This document shows positions 1 through 8,528 of a stretch of 64,000 nt of DNA, piece after piece; position 1 is the first letter of the stretch; every line of letters begins with the position of its first letter. A model generated the notes under the pieces. It ran no database searches and was not told the origin of the DNA. It saw nothing but the letters and a program-made list of their open reading frames with translations. Made by a program: the position numbers and the translations under genes. Source of the DNA: Candidatus Amarobacillus elongatus (GTDB lineage Bacteria; Chloroflexota; Dehalococcoidia; Tepidiformales; Tepidiformaceae); contig JADJBX010000010.1 of NCBI GenBank assembly GCA_016703545.1, positions 11,174-75,173 on the forward strand, written 5' to 3'.

Positions 1-1153
1 CCACGGGTGCGGCGCCGGGGACGTCCTCAGCGGCGGCCGGGAGCGGGCGCTCGGCGAGCACGGCCGCGAGGTTGGCGTCCTCCACGAAGCCGCGGACGGC
101 GCCGGGGGTATCGCTCATGAGCAGGGGGACGCCGGGCAGTTCGACCGTCCCGTGGACGGGGTGTTCGAGGGTGAGGTGCATGCCGTTCGCGGCGACGGTC
201 TCCTCGCGGAACCACTCCTCGCGGCGCCCGACGGGCCCGCGCGGCACCCCGGCTTCGTGGAGAACGCGCAGCCAGTGCGCGCGCGGCTGCGTGAGGAAGT
301 GGGCGTCGAGCCGCGCGATGGCGGTTTCGCTGCCGGGCGAGACGAAGAGCCGCGCGAAGTCCCCTTCGATGGCCGGGTCCGCAAGGAGGTCGGTGAGGCC
401 GATCGCCTCGAGCGCCTTGAGGAAGAACGGCGCCGTCAGGCTGCCGAGGAAGAACCATTCGCCGTCCGCGCACTGGTAGAGGCGGTAGTGGGGGACGGCG
501 CCCCGGCTGCCGCGTCCCAGCCGCGAAATCTGCCCGTCATAGGTGATGGCGCCGCCGCTTTCGATGGAGGAGACCGCGTGCAGCCCGCTCACCAGCAGCG
601 CCTGACCGCGGCCGCTGTGTTCGCGCTCCCAGAGCCCGGCGGCGATGGCGTTGGCGGCGATCGTCGCATGCGCGTACGCGACCTGCGGGGTCACCAGCGC
701 GACGGGCGTATTGCCGTAGCTCGCCTGCATGCGCGCGACGCCGCTCACGGCGGTCAGCAGCAGCTCGTCCGGCGGGAGCTGCGCCCAGCGCCCCTCGGCG
801 GCGTAGGCGGGGAGCCACGTGTGCAGGATCCGGGGGTTCGCCGCGCACACCGTCACCCCGTCCAGCCCGAGCCGTTCGAGTTCGCCCGGTGCGTCGTCGA
901 ACACCGCCACGTCCGCCGTCGCCAGCAGCCGGCGGGCCGCATCGAGCCCCGCGAACGTGGCCACATCGAGCGCGACGCGGCGCTTGTTCCGGTCCCAGCA
1001 GAGGAAGCCGGGGTGGGTGCGACAGGCGCGCTGCGCCGCGGATTCCACGCGCACGACGTCCGCGCCGAGGTCGGCGAAGAGCATGGTGGCCATCGCGCCG
1101 GGCAGGCGCGTGCTGAAGTCGAGGATGCGGAACGGTTCGAAGGCGCCGGGCAT
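1..1153 (-). CDS. Family III (CaiB/BaiF) CoA-transferase, 3' end cut by window edge
   Basis: Family III CoA-transferases move CoA between carboxylic acids in the cytoplasm. The N-terminus (LDFSTRLPG, then LFADLGADVVRVE) and the LWEREHSGRGQ segment near residue 175 are typical of the family. The ATG at 1153 follows a TATACT by 8 nt, so the message is probably leaderless. The reading frame is still open at base 1, after about 384 residues. In most members the catalytic Asp sits in a vPLaD segment about 25 residues before the GRGQ motif; the aligned residue here is Ala (about residue 159, in TPQVAYAH). Either this member is not a canonical transferase or my hand alignment is off. It is divergent from the kinase at 1227, with which it shares a 73-bp promoter region. 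Confidence 0.88.
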   Translation of the reverse strand, partial: MPGAFEPFRILDFSTRLPGAMATMLFADLGADVVRVESAAQRACRTHPGFLCWDRNKRRVALDVATFAGLDAARRLLATADVAVFDDAPGELERLGLDGVTVCAANPRILHTWLPAYAAEGRWAQLPPDELLLTAVSGVARMQASYGNTPVALVTPQVAYAHATIAANAIAAGLWEREHSGRGQALLVSGLHAVSSIESGGAITYDGQISRLGRGSRGAVPHYRLYQCADGEWFFLGSLTAPFFLKALEAIGLTDLLADPAIEGDFARLFVSPGSETAIARLDAHFLTQPRAHWLRVLHEAGVPRGPVGRREEWFREETVAANGMHLTLEHPVHGTVELPGVPLLMSDTPGAVRGFVEDANLAAVLAERPLPAAAEDVPGAAPV

Positions 1154-1161
1154 GGCGCGGG

Positions 1162-1167
1162 AGTATA
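1162..1167 (-). promoter_or_regulatory. -10-like TATACT of the CoA-transferase
   Basis: TATACT on the minus strand ends 8 nt before the ATG at 1153, spacing that suggests a leaderless transcript. Confidence 0.55.
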
Positions 1168-1214
1168 CGCGAGCGGCCGGGCGGCGGCGGGTCGCGAGGC
1201 CAGCGGCACGCGCC

Positions 1215-1220
1215 CATACT
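1215..1220 (+). promoter_or_regulatory. -10-like CATACT of the APH-family gene
   Basis: CATACT lies 6 nt before the GTG at 1227. It is a weaker match than TANNNT, but the spacing fits the leaderless pattern of the window. Confidence 0.4.
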
Positions 1221-1226
1221 GTCGCC

Positions 1227-2264
1227 GTGGTACTCGAACCTCCGCGGCCCTCCCTCCCCGACCACACGCCCGCCATCGACGCGCTGCTCGAACGCCACGG
1301 GCTGCGCCGCGAGGGGCCGCCCGTGCACCTCGCCGACAGCATCCAGAACCCCTCGTACCGGGTGGCGACGGGTGGCGGGGCGTTCGTCGTCCGCGTCCAC
1401 AAGAAGTCCCGCACGATGGACGGAATCGCCTTCGAGCACGCGGTCATGCGGTACGCGGCCGCCGGCGGCGTCCCCGTCGCGCTGCCCGTGCCCACGGCCA
1501 GCGGCGAAACCGCCATTCGCGCGGGGGGCGTGCTGATCGCGCTGTACCCCTGGGTCGAAGGGCGGACGGCCACGCGCGGGAGCATCACCCCCGGCGAAGC
1601 GGCGCTGCTGGGCGAAACCGAGGGACGCATCCACACCGCCCTCGCGGGCTACCCCGGCGAGGTGCCGCGCGCCTGGCGCTCGGGCGCGCAGTGGGACACC
1701 GAAACCTCCATCGCGCAGCTCAGCCGGGTGGACGACCTCATCCGCTACTACCCCGCCCCCGGCGACGAGTACCTGCGCGCCCAGGAGGGGCTGCGCGACG
1801 CGCTGGATCTGCTCGAGACGCCGGGCGTGGCCGTGCCGTGGTCCTCGTTCTCCGGCCTGCGCCTCACGCTCGTGCACGGCGATTTCCACGAGCGGAACGT
1901 GATCCTCGGCGGCGATGGCGCGGTGGCGGCGGTGGTGGATTGGGAGGCGGCGGGGCTGCTGCCGCCGCTGTTCGAACTGCTGCGCTGCGTCACCTTCGCC
2001 GGCCTGCTCGATGAGCCGCACCTTGGCGCCTACCTCGATGGCTACCGCCGGCACGCCACCATCGACGCCGGCGCCTGCGAGGCATCGGTCGCGTTCTGGT
2101 GGCAATCGCTCCTGCACGACACGTGGGTCTACACGCAGCGCTTCATCGAAGGGGACCACGGCGTGACGCGCTTCTTCCCGGAAACGCGCGCGAACATCGC
2201 GCGGCTGCGGGAGCCCGCCGAGCGGGCCCGGCTGGCAGCCGCGCTCCGCGCCCACGCTGGCTGA
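1227..2264 (+). CDS. Aminoglycoside phosphotransferase (APH)-family kinase
   Basis: A 345-residue protein with the protein-kinase-like APH fold. The Brenner motif HGDFHERN supplies the catalytic Asp near residue 217, and the following VVDWE supplies the metal-binding Asp. The family phosphorylates small hydroxylated substrates (aminoglycosides, choline, homoserine, sugars); the substrate cannot be told from sequence. I chose GTG 1227 over longer frames because CATACT precedes it by 6 nt and upstream translation reads into antisense of the CoA-transferase. It converges with the MFS gene, with 6 nt between the stops. Confidence 0.88.
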   Translation: MVLEPPRPSLPDHTPAIDALLERHGLRREGPPVHLADSIQNPSYRVATGGGAFVVRVHKKSRTMDGIAFEHAVMRYAAAGGVPVALPVPTASGETAIRAGGVLIALYPWVEGRTATRGSITPGEAALLGETEGRIHTALAGYPGEVPRAWRSGAQWDTETSIAQLSRVDDLIRYYPAPGDEYLRAQEGLRDALDLLETPGVAVPWSSFSGLRLTLVHGDFHERNVILGGDGAVAAVVDWEAAGLLPPLFELLRCVTFAGLLDEPHLGAYLDGYRRHATIDAGACEASVAFWWQSLLHDTWVYTQRFIEGDHGVTRFFPETRANIARLREPAERARLAAALRAHAG

Positions 2265-2270
2265 CGGGAT

Positions 2271-3419
2271 TCAGGCCGCGGGGAGCGGGCGCCGCAGCGC
2301 GCCCGCGGCCGAGAGGACCGCGAGCAGGATCGCCGCCGCGAGCGCGAGCACCGCGCCCACCGCGAACGGCGCCGCGTGCCCGACGGTATCCCAGAGCACG
2401 CCCGCGCCCACGCTCGCGACGAGCGCCGCGCCGCCGGCGACGCCCTGGAAGATGCCCATCGCCGTGCCCCGGGCCTCGCGCGGCACGAGGTCGCCGACGA
2501 ACGCCTTCGAAACGCCGTCGGTGAAGGCGATGTACGCGCCGTAGGTGGCGAACAGCGGCCACGCCACCGCCCCCGAACCTGCGAGGGCGAACCCCGCGTA
2601 GACGGCGGCGAAGACGACGTACCCCGCCCCCAGCAGCCACCCCCTCGGCACGCGATCCGAAAGCGACCCGGCGGGGTACGACAGCGCCGCATAGACCACG
2701 TTGTAGACGACGTAGGCGAGCACGACGAGCGTCGCGCTCAGCCCGAGCGATTTCGCCCGCAGGATGAGGAACGCGTCGGAGGAGTTGCCGGCCATGAAGA
2801 GCGTGGTGACCGCGAGCAGGAGCCAGAACTGGCGCGGCAGGTGGCGCGCACGCACGTTCGCCGCCACCGCTTCCGGCGAGCGTTCCGGCAGCGCGCGCAG
2901 CACGAGCACCGCGAGCACGCCGGGGACCACGGCCGCGAGGATCGCCAGCCGCAGCCGGTCATCCGCGAAGTGGAGGATGACGAGCCCAACGAGCGGCCCG
3001 ACGACGGCGCCGGCGGTATCCATGGAGCGGTGCAGCCCGAAGATGCGGCCGCGGTCGTGTTCGCCCGCGAACTCGGCGAGGAGGGCGTCGCGCGGGGCGC
3101 CCCGCACGCCCTTGCCGAAACGGTCGAAGGTGCGCCCCGCGAGCGCGAACGGCCAGGCGAAGGAGAGGCCGACGATGAGCTTGCCCACCGCCGCCAGCGC
3201 ATAGCCCGCGACCACGAACGGCTTCCGCGCCCCCGCGCGGTCGGACCAATTCCCCGCGAACAGCTTCGTGAGGTTGGCGGTGCCTTCGGCCACGCCCTCG
3301 ACAATGCCGACGGCGGTCGCGGGCGCCCCGAGGGTGCCCGTGAGGAAGAGCGGGAGGATGGGGTAGACCATCTCGCCGGAGAAATCCGCGAAGAAGGAGA
3401 CGAGGCAGAGCACCCACAC
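2271..3419 (-). CDS. MFS transporter
   Basis: A 382-residue, 12-helix major facilitator protein. It opens with WVLCLVSFFADFSGEMVYP, the signature of a bacterial MFS subgroup, and has the loop motif GNWSDRAGARKP between TM2 and TM3. The substrate is unknown. The GTG at 3419 is the only usual start close to TM1, but homologues generally have a few residues before this point. The upstream frame has no ATG/GTG/TTG, while a GTG at 3484 would work in another frame, so a start-region frameshift in the C-rich stretch near 3465 is possible. It is last in a minus-strand run with the glycosyltransferases and may export a precursor. Confidence 0.85.
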   Translation of the reverse strand: MWVLCLVSFFADFSGEMVYPILPLFLTGTLGAPATAVGIVEGVAEGTANLTKLFAGNWSDRAGARKPFVVAGYALAAVGKLIVGLSFAWPFALAGRTFDRFGKGVRGAPRDALLAEFAGEHDRGRIFGLHRSMDTAGAVVGPLVGLVILHFADDRLRLAILAAVVPGVLAVLVLRALPERSPEAVAANVRARHLPRQFWLLLAVTTLFMAGNSSDAFLILRAKSLGLSATLVVLAYVVYNVVYAALSYPAGSLSDRVPRGWLLGAGYVVFAAVYAGFALAGSGAVAWPLFATYGAYIAFTDGVSKAFVGDLVPREARGTAMGIFQGVAGGAALVASVGAGVLWDTVGHAAPFAVGAVLALAAAILLAVLSAAGALRRPLPAA

Positions 3420-3500
3420 GGGCCGGGGGATGCCCCGGAAGGGGCCGCGGCGCGCGGCCGGGGGGTCCCCGCCCCGGCGGTCACGCGGGCCGCGCGGGCC

Positions 3501-4550
3501 TCATTGCTCCGCGCCCGACTTCAGCCGCTGCCGTTCGCTCCAGCCGCCCATGAGGAAGCCGGCGCCGTAGGAGAAGTGCATGGTTGCCATGGCGGCGAAG
3601 GTGAGGAGCGTGTTCGCCCCCGACTTGCGGGCCGCGCCGCGCGCCGTGAACAGCCCGCCCACGATGTACACCAGCGCGAGCAGCTTCAGCAGCTGGCGCG
3701 CGCGCGAGAACACCGTTCCGAGCAGGAAGAGCAGCGGCCCGCCCGCGACCATGCCCGCCGGGGCGAAGTGCCGGGGCTGCAACGGCCGCCCGCGCGCGAG
3801 CAGCGTCCCCTTCGCCGCGCCGTATTCGCGGTACTGGCGCGCCAGCGCCTGCAGCGTGCGCCTCGGGTAGTAGGTGCTGCGAATCGTCGGCACGAGGAAG
3901 ATCTTGCCGCCCGCATCGATCAGGCGGGCGTTGTAGCTGTCCTCGTCGGCGCCATCCACCGTCTCGTCGAAACGGCCCACGATCTCCCATACGGCGCGGT
4001 GGTAGCAGCCGAACGGCACGGTATCGACTTCGCCTTCGTCATCGGCATAGCGAAAGCGGGCGTTGCCGACGCCGAACGGCGAGGACATGGCGGCGGCGAT
4101 CGCCTTGCCGACCTCGCCTTCGCCGACGGTTTCGATGGGGCCTCCGACGCAGGCGGCGCCGGTGCGCTTGAGGGCATCGACGGAGGCGCGCACGAAATCA
4201 CCGCGCACGACGCTGTGGGCGCCGATGATGATCCAGCAATCCCCGGTGGCCGCGTCCATCCCGGAATTGAGCCCGCCGACGGTGATGCGCCTGGGGTTAT
4301 CGACCAGCCGCAGGGCGCGGAAGCGCGATGGGTACTCGCGCACGAGATCGCGCGTACGGTCGGTGCTGCCCCCATCGCTGACGATGACCTCGATGCCATC
4401 CGGCCCATAGTCCTGGTCCTGGAGCGAATCAAGCAGGCCCGTGATGTAGCGCTCTTCGTTCAGGCAGGGGATGACGATCGAGACGAGCGGGCGCGCGGGA
4501 AGCGCGAGCGAGACCTCATCGAGGCGGCGTTTGGACTGGGCGGTGCTCAT
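3501..4550 (-). CDS. Family 2 glycosyltransferase, ExoA-like
   Basis: A 349-residue GT-A protein. LVSIVIPCLNEERYI opens the nucleotide-binding domain near residue 22, VIVSDGGSTDRT follows, and GADEDSYNARL is the acceptor-side motif. C-terminal hydrophobic segments (VYIVGGLFTA and the last 60 residues) suggest it acts at the inner face of the membrane. Where most GT2 enzymes show DxD, this one reads IIIGAHS, as in the ExoA-like subgroup but without the first Asp. The start MSTAQSKRR is preceded by TACGGT at 6 nt. It is third in the minus-strand Wzz-GT4-GT2 run and probably adds a sugar in exopolysaccharide repeat assembly. Confidence 0.9.
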   Translation of the reverse strand: MSTAQSKRRLDEVSLALPARPLVSIVIPCLNEERYITGLLDSLQDQDYGPDGIEVIVSDGGSTDRTRDLVREYPSRFRALRLVDNPRRITVGGLNSGMDAATGDCWIIIGAHSVVRGDFVRASVDALKRTGAACVGGPIETVGEGEVGKAIAAAMSSPFGVGNARFRYADDEGEVDTVPFGCYHRAVWEIVGRFDETVDGADEDSYNARLIDAGGKIFLVPTIRSTYYPRRTLQALARQYREYGAAKGTLLARGRPLQPRHFAPAGMVAGGPLLFLLGTVFSRARQLLKLLALVYIVGGLFTARGAARKSGANTLLTFAAMATMHFSYGAGFLMGGWSERQRLKSGAEQ

Positions 4551-4581
4551 CGGGACACCGTAGAAGCGGGCGCGAACAGGG

Positions 4582-5565
4582 TCAACGCGAGGCGAGCAGG
4601 TGGCGCGCGGCGGCTTCGACGCGCTCGGCCGTGTGCTCCATCTTGTGGTACCGGCGCACCCATTCGCGGCCTTCGTTGCCCACGCGCTCGCGGGCGTCGG
4701 CGTCATCGACGAAGCGGATGACGGAGGCCGCGATTTCGACCCCATCGACGGCCCGCACGAACGGCGGCCGCTCCGGGTAGGCGTCGTTGTAGGTGTACCA
4801 GGCGATTACCGGCCGGGCGCAGGCCATCGCCTCCAGCTCCGCCATGCCCACGACCCCGAGCAGCACCTGGCCGACCACGACGCCGTGCCGCGCGATGAGC
4901 GCCGGGAGCTGCGCGCGCGGCTGGTGCGGGAGCACGGTGACGTTCGGCAGCTTCGCGAAGCGCGGCGTCCACTCGCCGCCGCCGATAACGGTAACGCGGA
5001 TCTCGGGCCGCTCTTTCGCCAGCCGCCGCACGCCCTGGTAGATGCGGACCGCGCCCTTGATGTCGGTCAGCGAGCAGATGACGAGCACGTCCCGGCTTTC
5101 GCGCGCGGGGGCGAGGGGGCGGAAGTCCTCGGCGTTGATGGGGTTGGGGAGGAACTCGGCGTCCGGCCGCCGCGGCAGCACGTACGGCGCGAGGTCCGGC
5201 GTCGAATAGAACACGTGCGATGCGCCCACGAGCGCGCGTTCGACCATCGGCCGGGTGAAGGGCGTGATTTCGCGAACGTCGCTGCCGTGGCAGTGGAGCA
5301 GATAGGGGAAGTTGCCGAGGACGCCGATCATGCCCAGGTAGGCGTAATGGATGTGGACGGCGTCGTACTTGCCGCCGCGCACCTGGCGGATGATCTGGCC
5401 CCATTCGACCGCGCGCACGGGGCCGACCACCGGCTTCACCATCCAGGGCAGCCCGCCGCCGATGAGCCGCGGCCGGATGACATCGACCTCGTGCCCGCGC
5501 GCGCGCAGGCCATCGGCCAGCTCGCTGGCGACGGAGGCGATGTCGTTGATTTCGCAGATGCGCAC
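4582..5565 (-). CDS. Family 4 glycosyltransferase
   Basis: A 327-residue GT-B glycosyltransferase. It has an N-terminal acceptor half (VRICEINDIASVASELADGL), HCHGSDVRE in the middle, and a C-terminal donor half with the ELEAMACARPVIAW motif of family 4. It transfers an activated sugar to a lipid-linked or polysaccharide acceptor in the cytoplasm. The start is taken as GTG 5565, 4 nt after the stop of the Wzz-like gene, which implies an operon and translational coupling; the longer frame upstream only reads through that gene. The GT2 gene follows after 31 nt. Confidence 0.9.
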   Translation of the reverse strand: MRICEINDIASVASELADGLRARGHEVDVIRPRLIGGGLPWMVKPVVGPVRAVEWGQIIRQVRGGKYDAVHIHYAYLGMIGVLGNFPYLLHCHGSDVREITPFTRPMVERALVGASHVFYSTPDLAPYVLPRRPDAEFLPNPINAEDFRPLAPARESRDVLVICSLTDIKGAVRIYQGVRRLAKERPEIRVTVIGGGEWTPRFAKLPNVTVLPHQPRAQLPALIARHGVVVGQVLLGVVGMAELEAMACARPVIAWYTYNDAYPERPPFVRAVDGVEIAASVIRFVDDADARERVGNEGREWVRRYHKMEHTAERVEAAARHLLASR

Positions 5566-5569
5566 GGCG

Positions 5570-6688
5570 TTAGCGCGCGGGGTCGCCGGCGGGGGCGTTC
5601 TCGCGAATCTGCAGCAGCCATTCGAGGAGGTAGATGGAGATGAGGCCGAAGACGAGCGTGACGGCGATGGCGACGGCCACGCGGCCCATGCCCGTGCCCG
5701 CCACGCCGCCGCTGAACGACACCGACGTGTCCACCGTGGTCTGCGCGTTCGCAATCGTCGCGCGGGCGTTGTTGAGGTAGTTGAACGCCTGGTCCTTGAT
5801 GACGGTCTGGGAGCGAAGGTCATCGATGAGGTAGAGGAAGGCGGAGTCCTCGATGGAGATGTCGGAGATGGCCAGCCGCTGCTTGCGGATGCCGTCGATC
5901 GCGGCCTGCAGCGTCGCCTGCCGCTCGGTGAGCACCGCGCGCGCCTGGGCATCGCTGACGGGCGTGCCGAGGATGGCGCTGGCGGCGGCCCCGGAGGGGT
6001 TGCCGGCGAGCGCCGCCGTCACCTGCGAGAGCTCGAACTGGGCATCGGCTTCGGTGCGGTTCAGCTCCTGCGGGAGCCCGCCGTTCACGTACTGGCGCGA
6101 CCGCAGGATCTCATCCACGGGCACGCCGCGCTTCGCCGCTTCGACGCGCAGCGCCGCGGCGGCTTCCTGGAAGTTCTTCTCGGCGTTGCGCGCCACCTTC
6201 TCCTGCGATTCGAGGAAGCGCAGGCGGAAGAGGCCGTCGGGCTGCGTGTACGCCTCCGTGAAGGCCGCCACGAAGGCGTCGCGATACCGTTCCGCGTTCG
6301 CCTTGTCGACGTCCGTCACGGAGAGCGCGAGGACGCCACGGGAGACGCCATCCGCCACCGAAATCGGCGAAAGCGCGATGGAGTAGCGCGAGTAATCGAA
6401 GTTGGGGTCGCCCAGCTTTTCGCGGACAAGCGCCTTGAAACGCTCGTCGCCGGTCATGGCCTGGGCTTCGAAGATGCGGAAGCCGCGGTCGCCGCCGGAG
6501 AAGACGGCGGGGATTTGCGTTTCCATCTGCATGGAGGCCGTGGCGTTGGCGTCGCCGGCGACGCGGCCGAAGCTGAACGCGAGGACCACCCCCAGGAGCA
6601 GGAAGGGGATGAAGACCCACCAACGGCGCCGGATGAGGGAAAGGTCGCGGTAGAGACCGCTCTGGGGTGTGCTTTTTCCCCGTGGCAT
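5570..6688 (-). CDS. Wzz-like polysaccharide chain-length/export protein
   Basis: A 372-residue protein with the polysaccharide co-polymerase layout: an N-terminal helix (WWVFIPFLLLGVVLAFSFG, residues 23-41), a long alpha-helical periplasm-side region of about 280 residues, and a C-terminal helix (VAVAIAVTLVFGLISIYLL). Such proteins set chain length of surface polysaccharide together with a Wzy polymerase. There is no Walker motif, so no fused tyrosine kinase. The gene is first in the run to both glycosyltransferases and divergent from the polymerase at 6746. TACCAT stands 8 nt before its ATG. Confidence 0.85.
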   Translation of the reverse strand: MPRGKSTPQSGLYRDLSLIRRRWWVFIPFLLLGVVLAFSFGRVAGDANATASMQMETQIPAVFSGGDRGFRIFEAQAMTGDERFKALVREKLGDPNFDYSRYSIALSPISVADGVSRGVLALSVTDVDKANAERYRDAFVAAFTEAYTQPDGLFRLRFLESQEKVARNAEKNFQEAAAALRVEAAKRGVPVDEILRSRQYVNGGLPQELNRTEADAQFELSQVTAALAGNPSGAAASAILGTPVSDAQARAVLTERQATLQAAIDGIRKQRLAISDISIEDSAFLYLIDDLRSQTVIKDQAFNYLNNARATIANAQTTVDTSVSFSGGVAGTGMGRVAVAIAVTLVFGLISIYLLEWLLQIRENAPAGDPAR

Positions 6689-6696
6689 CGGGCCGT

Positions 6697-6702
6697 ATGG
6701 TA
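6697..6702 (-). promoter_or_regulatory. -10-like TACCAT of the Wzz-like gene
   Basis: TACCAT on the minus strand, 8 nt before the ATG at 6688. Confidence 0.45.
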
Positions 6703-6745
6703 TGGGCAGGCCGGATCCCGGTCAAAACGAGGCGCGCCGGGCTCG

Positions 6746-8197
6746 ATGTCAGACTTTTCCGCGATTCTTCTCGCCGCCGAACTCTGCCTCGCCGTCGCGA
6801 TCATCATCCTGCGCGATCCGAAGCTGCTTATCCCCGCCGTCATCATCGGGCTGCCCATCGAGGTCATCGAAAGCGAGCTCGTGGCGCGCGTGGGCACGAC
6901 GGGCGTCGCCGGCATGGCCCGCGCGCTCGCCAACCCGGGACAGCTGGCCATGCTCGCCGTCATCGTCGTCGCCATCGTGCGAAAGCGGCACGACATCCGC
7001 TCCCTCATCCCCGATTCGTCCCTCCTCGTGCCGCTCGCGGCGTTCTTCCTGCTCGTATTCCTGAGCGTGACCTGGTCCGATTCGCTGCGGCCGAACAACA
7101 GCGTGCTCATCCTGCCGGTGTACCTGGGGTTCGTGGTCACGGCGCCGTCGCTCATCGAGGACCGCCGCGACATCGAACGGATTCTCGGCACCTTCCTGCT
7201 GGTGGCGGCCGCACTCGGCGTCGTCGCCATCGCCCAGCGCCTCTTCGGCGTCTTCAACTGGCGCGGCATCCTCATCCAGTCGGACGACTACAGCTACCGT
7301 TCGAACGCCACCTTCGCGGACCCGAACGTGCTCGCGCGCTTCCTCGCGATCGTCATGTCGCTGGCGGCGGGGCTCGTGCTTTCGACAGGACCGCGGCGGC
7401 AGACGGTGTACCTGGCGCTGCCGGCCTTCGCCATCGGCGCGATCGCGATCGTGGCCACGGCGAGCCGCTCGGGGTGGATGCTGCTGCTGCTCTGCGGCTT
7501 CCTCGTCGTGCTCTTTTCGCCCATCCGCCGCTACACGAAGTTCATGCTCACGGGGAGCGCGGTCAGCTTCCTCGTGATCGTGCTCACGCTCCTGTTCGCC
7601 CAGGGCGGCACGGATGCCGAGCGCGTGAAGTCGCTGAGCACGGGGGTGCAGGTGCTCGGCCAGCGCACCTTCCTCATCCAGGCCGCATGGGAGATGTACA
7701 AGGACAACCCCTGGGTTGGCGTGGGCAGCGGCAACTACCAGAACTCCCTGATCGTGAACTACCACCACATCGTGCCGGACTGGTCGCCAACATCGCTGTC
7801 GCACACCTCGTTCGCGACGTTGCTGGCGGAGCTCGGCACGATCGGCATCGTCCTCTTCGGCTTCCTCGTGGTGCGCATCGGCATCGCCGTGGTCTCGGTC
7901 TATTGGGGTACGAAGGACCGCTTCACGCGGCTCGTCACCGGGTGGCTGGGCGCGAGCCTCTTTGGCATCCTGCTGCACAGCCAGTCCGAGGGGCGGCTGT
8001 TCGAGGAGCCGTACCTGTGGGTGCTGCTGGCGATCTTCATCGCCGTGGAAACGCACCCCGCGCTCGCGCTGCGAACGGCGCGCACGCGGCCGGCCAGCGT
8101 GCCCGCCAGCGCCCGCGAAGGGGTGCGCGCGGCCCCGGCGCCCGGCCTCGCCGCGCCCGCCTACCCGGCCGCCACGGGTGAACAGCCCGCCCGCTGA
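6746..8197 (+). CDS. O-antigen ligase/Wzy-type polymerase, membrane protein
   Basis: A 483-residue polytopic protein with at least ten hydrophobic segments. It shows the Wzy_C/O-antigen-ligase pattern: a long loop after NPWVGVGSGNYQNSL and an SHTSFATLLAELG motif near residue 355, where the functional His lies in this family. It would polymerise or ligate lipid-linked polysaccharide outside the membrane. The Ala/Pro-rich tail after residue 440 looks disordered. I chose the ATG at 6746 because 460 upstream codons of the same frame are only antisense to the Wzz-like gene. It is divergent from the chain-length/glycosyltransferase run and completes that export pathway. Confidence 0.87.
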   Translation: MSDFSAILLAAELCLAVAIIILRDPKLLIPAVIIGLPIEVIESELVARVGTTGVAGMARALANPGQLAMLAVIVVAIVRKRHDIRSLIPDSSLLVPLAAFFLLVFLSVTWSDSLRPNNSVLILPVYLGFVVTAPSLIEDRRDIERILGTFLLVAAALGVVAIAQRLFGVFNWRGILIQSDDYSYRSNATFADPNVLARFLAIVMSLAAGLVLSTGPRRQTVYLALPAFAIGAIAIVATASRSGWMLLLLCGFLVVLFSPIRRYTKFMLTGSAVSFLVIVLTLLFAQGGTDAERVKSLSTGVQVLGQRTFLIQAAWEMYKDNPWVGVGSGNYQNSLIVNYHHIVPDWSPTSLSHTSFATLLAELGTIGIVLFGFLVVRIGIAVVSVYWGTKDRFTRLVTGWLGASLFGILLHSQSEGRLFEEPYLWVLLAIFIAVETHPALALRTARTRPASVPASAREGVRAAPAPGLAAPAYPAATGEQPAR

Positions 8198-8239
8198 GCG
8201 CGCTTGCGCGGCGAACACCCTCGGCCCCATGCTCCCGCC

Positions 8240-8479
8240 ATGGCCATCCCCGTGAAGTGGTTCCCCACCCTCATCAAGCGCACCAAATCGAAGCAGGCCC
8301 TCACCGAGGTCGAATGGCGGCCGGGGCTGCGGCCCGTGGACATCTTCACGGCCGAGGGCTTCGGTGAAGCCGACGCCGAAGTCGTGATGGTCATCATCAA
8401 CGACGAACAGGCGGAGATGGACACGGAGCTGCGGGCGTCGGACCGGCTCGAGTTCCTCGTCAGCATCCAGGGCGGCTAA
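8240..8479 (+). CDS. MoaD/ThiS-like small sulfur-carrier candidate
   Basis: A 79-residue protein with the size and ending of ubiquitin-like sulfur carriers: beta-rich body, VMVIINDEQAEMDTEL in the middle, a DRLEFLVSIQGG end, and a free C-terminal Gly-Gly. In MoaD and ThiS that tail is adenylylated by an E1-like MoeB/ThiF and thiocarboxylated. No such gene, nor molybdopterin or thiamine genes, lies nearby, so the pathway is unknown. The ATG at 8240 follows CATGCT by 6 nt; an ATG further upstream would only add 12 unsupported residues. The family call rests on length, fold pattern and tail. Confidence 0.7.
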   Translation: MAIPVKWFPTLIKRTKSKQALTEVEWRPGLRPVDIFTAEGFGEADAEVVMVIINDEQAEMDTELRASDRLEFLVSIQGG

Positions 8480-8528
8480 GCCCTTCGCCGCAGGGGCCCG
8501 GCCTGCCGTAGAATCGCGCAACGATGCC

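Noticed and set aside
2376..4721. 781-codon open frame on the plus strand
   Set aside because: It lies antisense to the MFS and glycosyltransferase genes, has an Arg/Gly/His-rich composition without any domain, and arises because high G+C at third positions leaves few stops in the complementary frame.
5351..6745. Long N-terminal extension of the polymerase frame
   Set aside because: The 460 codons before ATG 6746 are antisense to the Wzz-like gene and show no protein-like segments.
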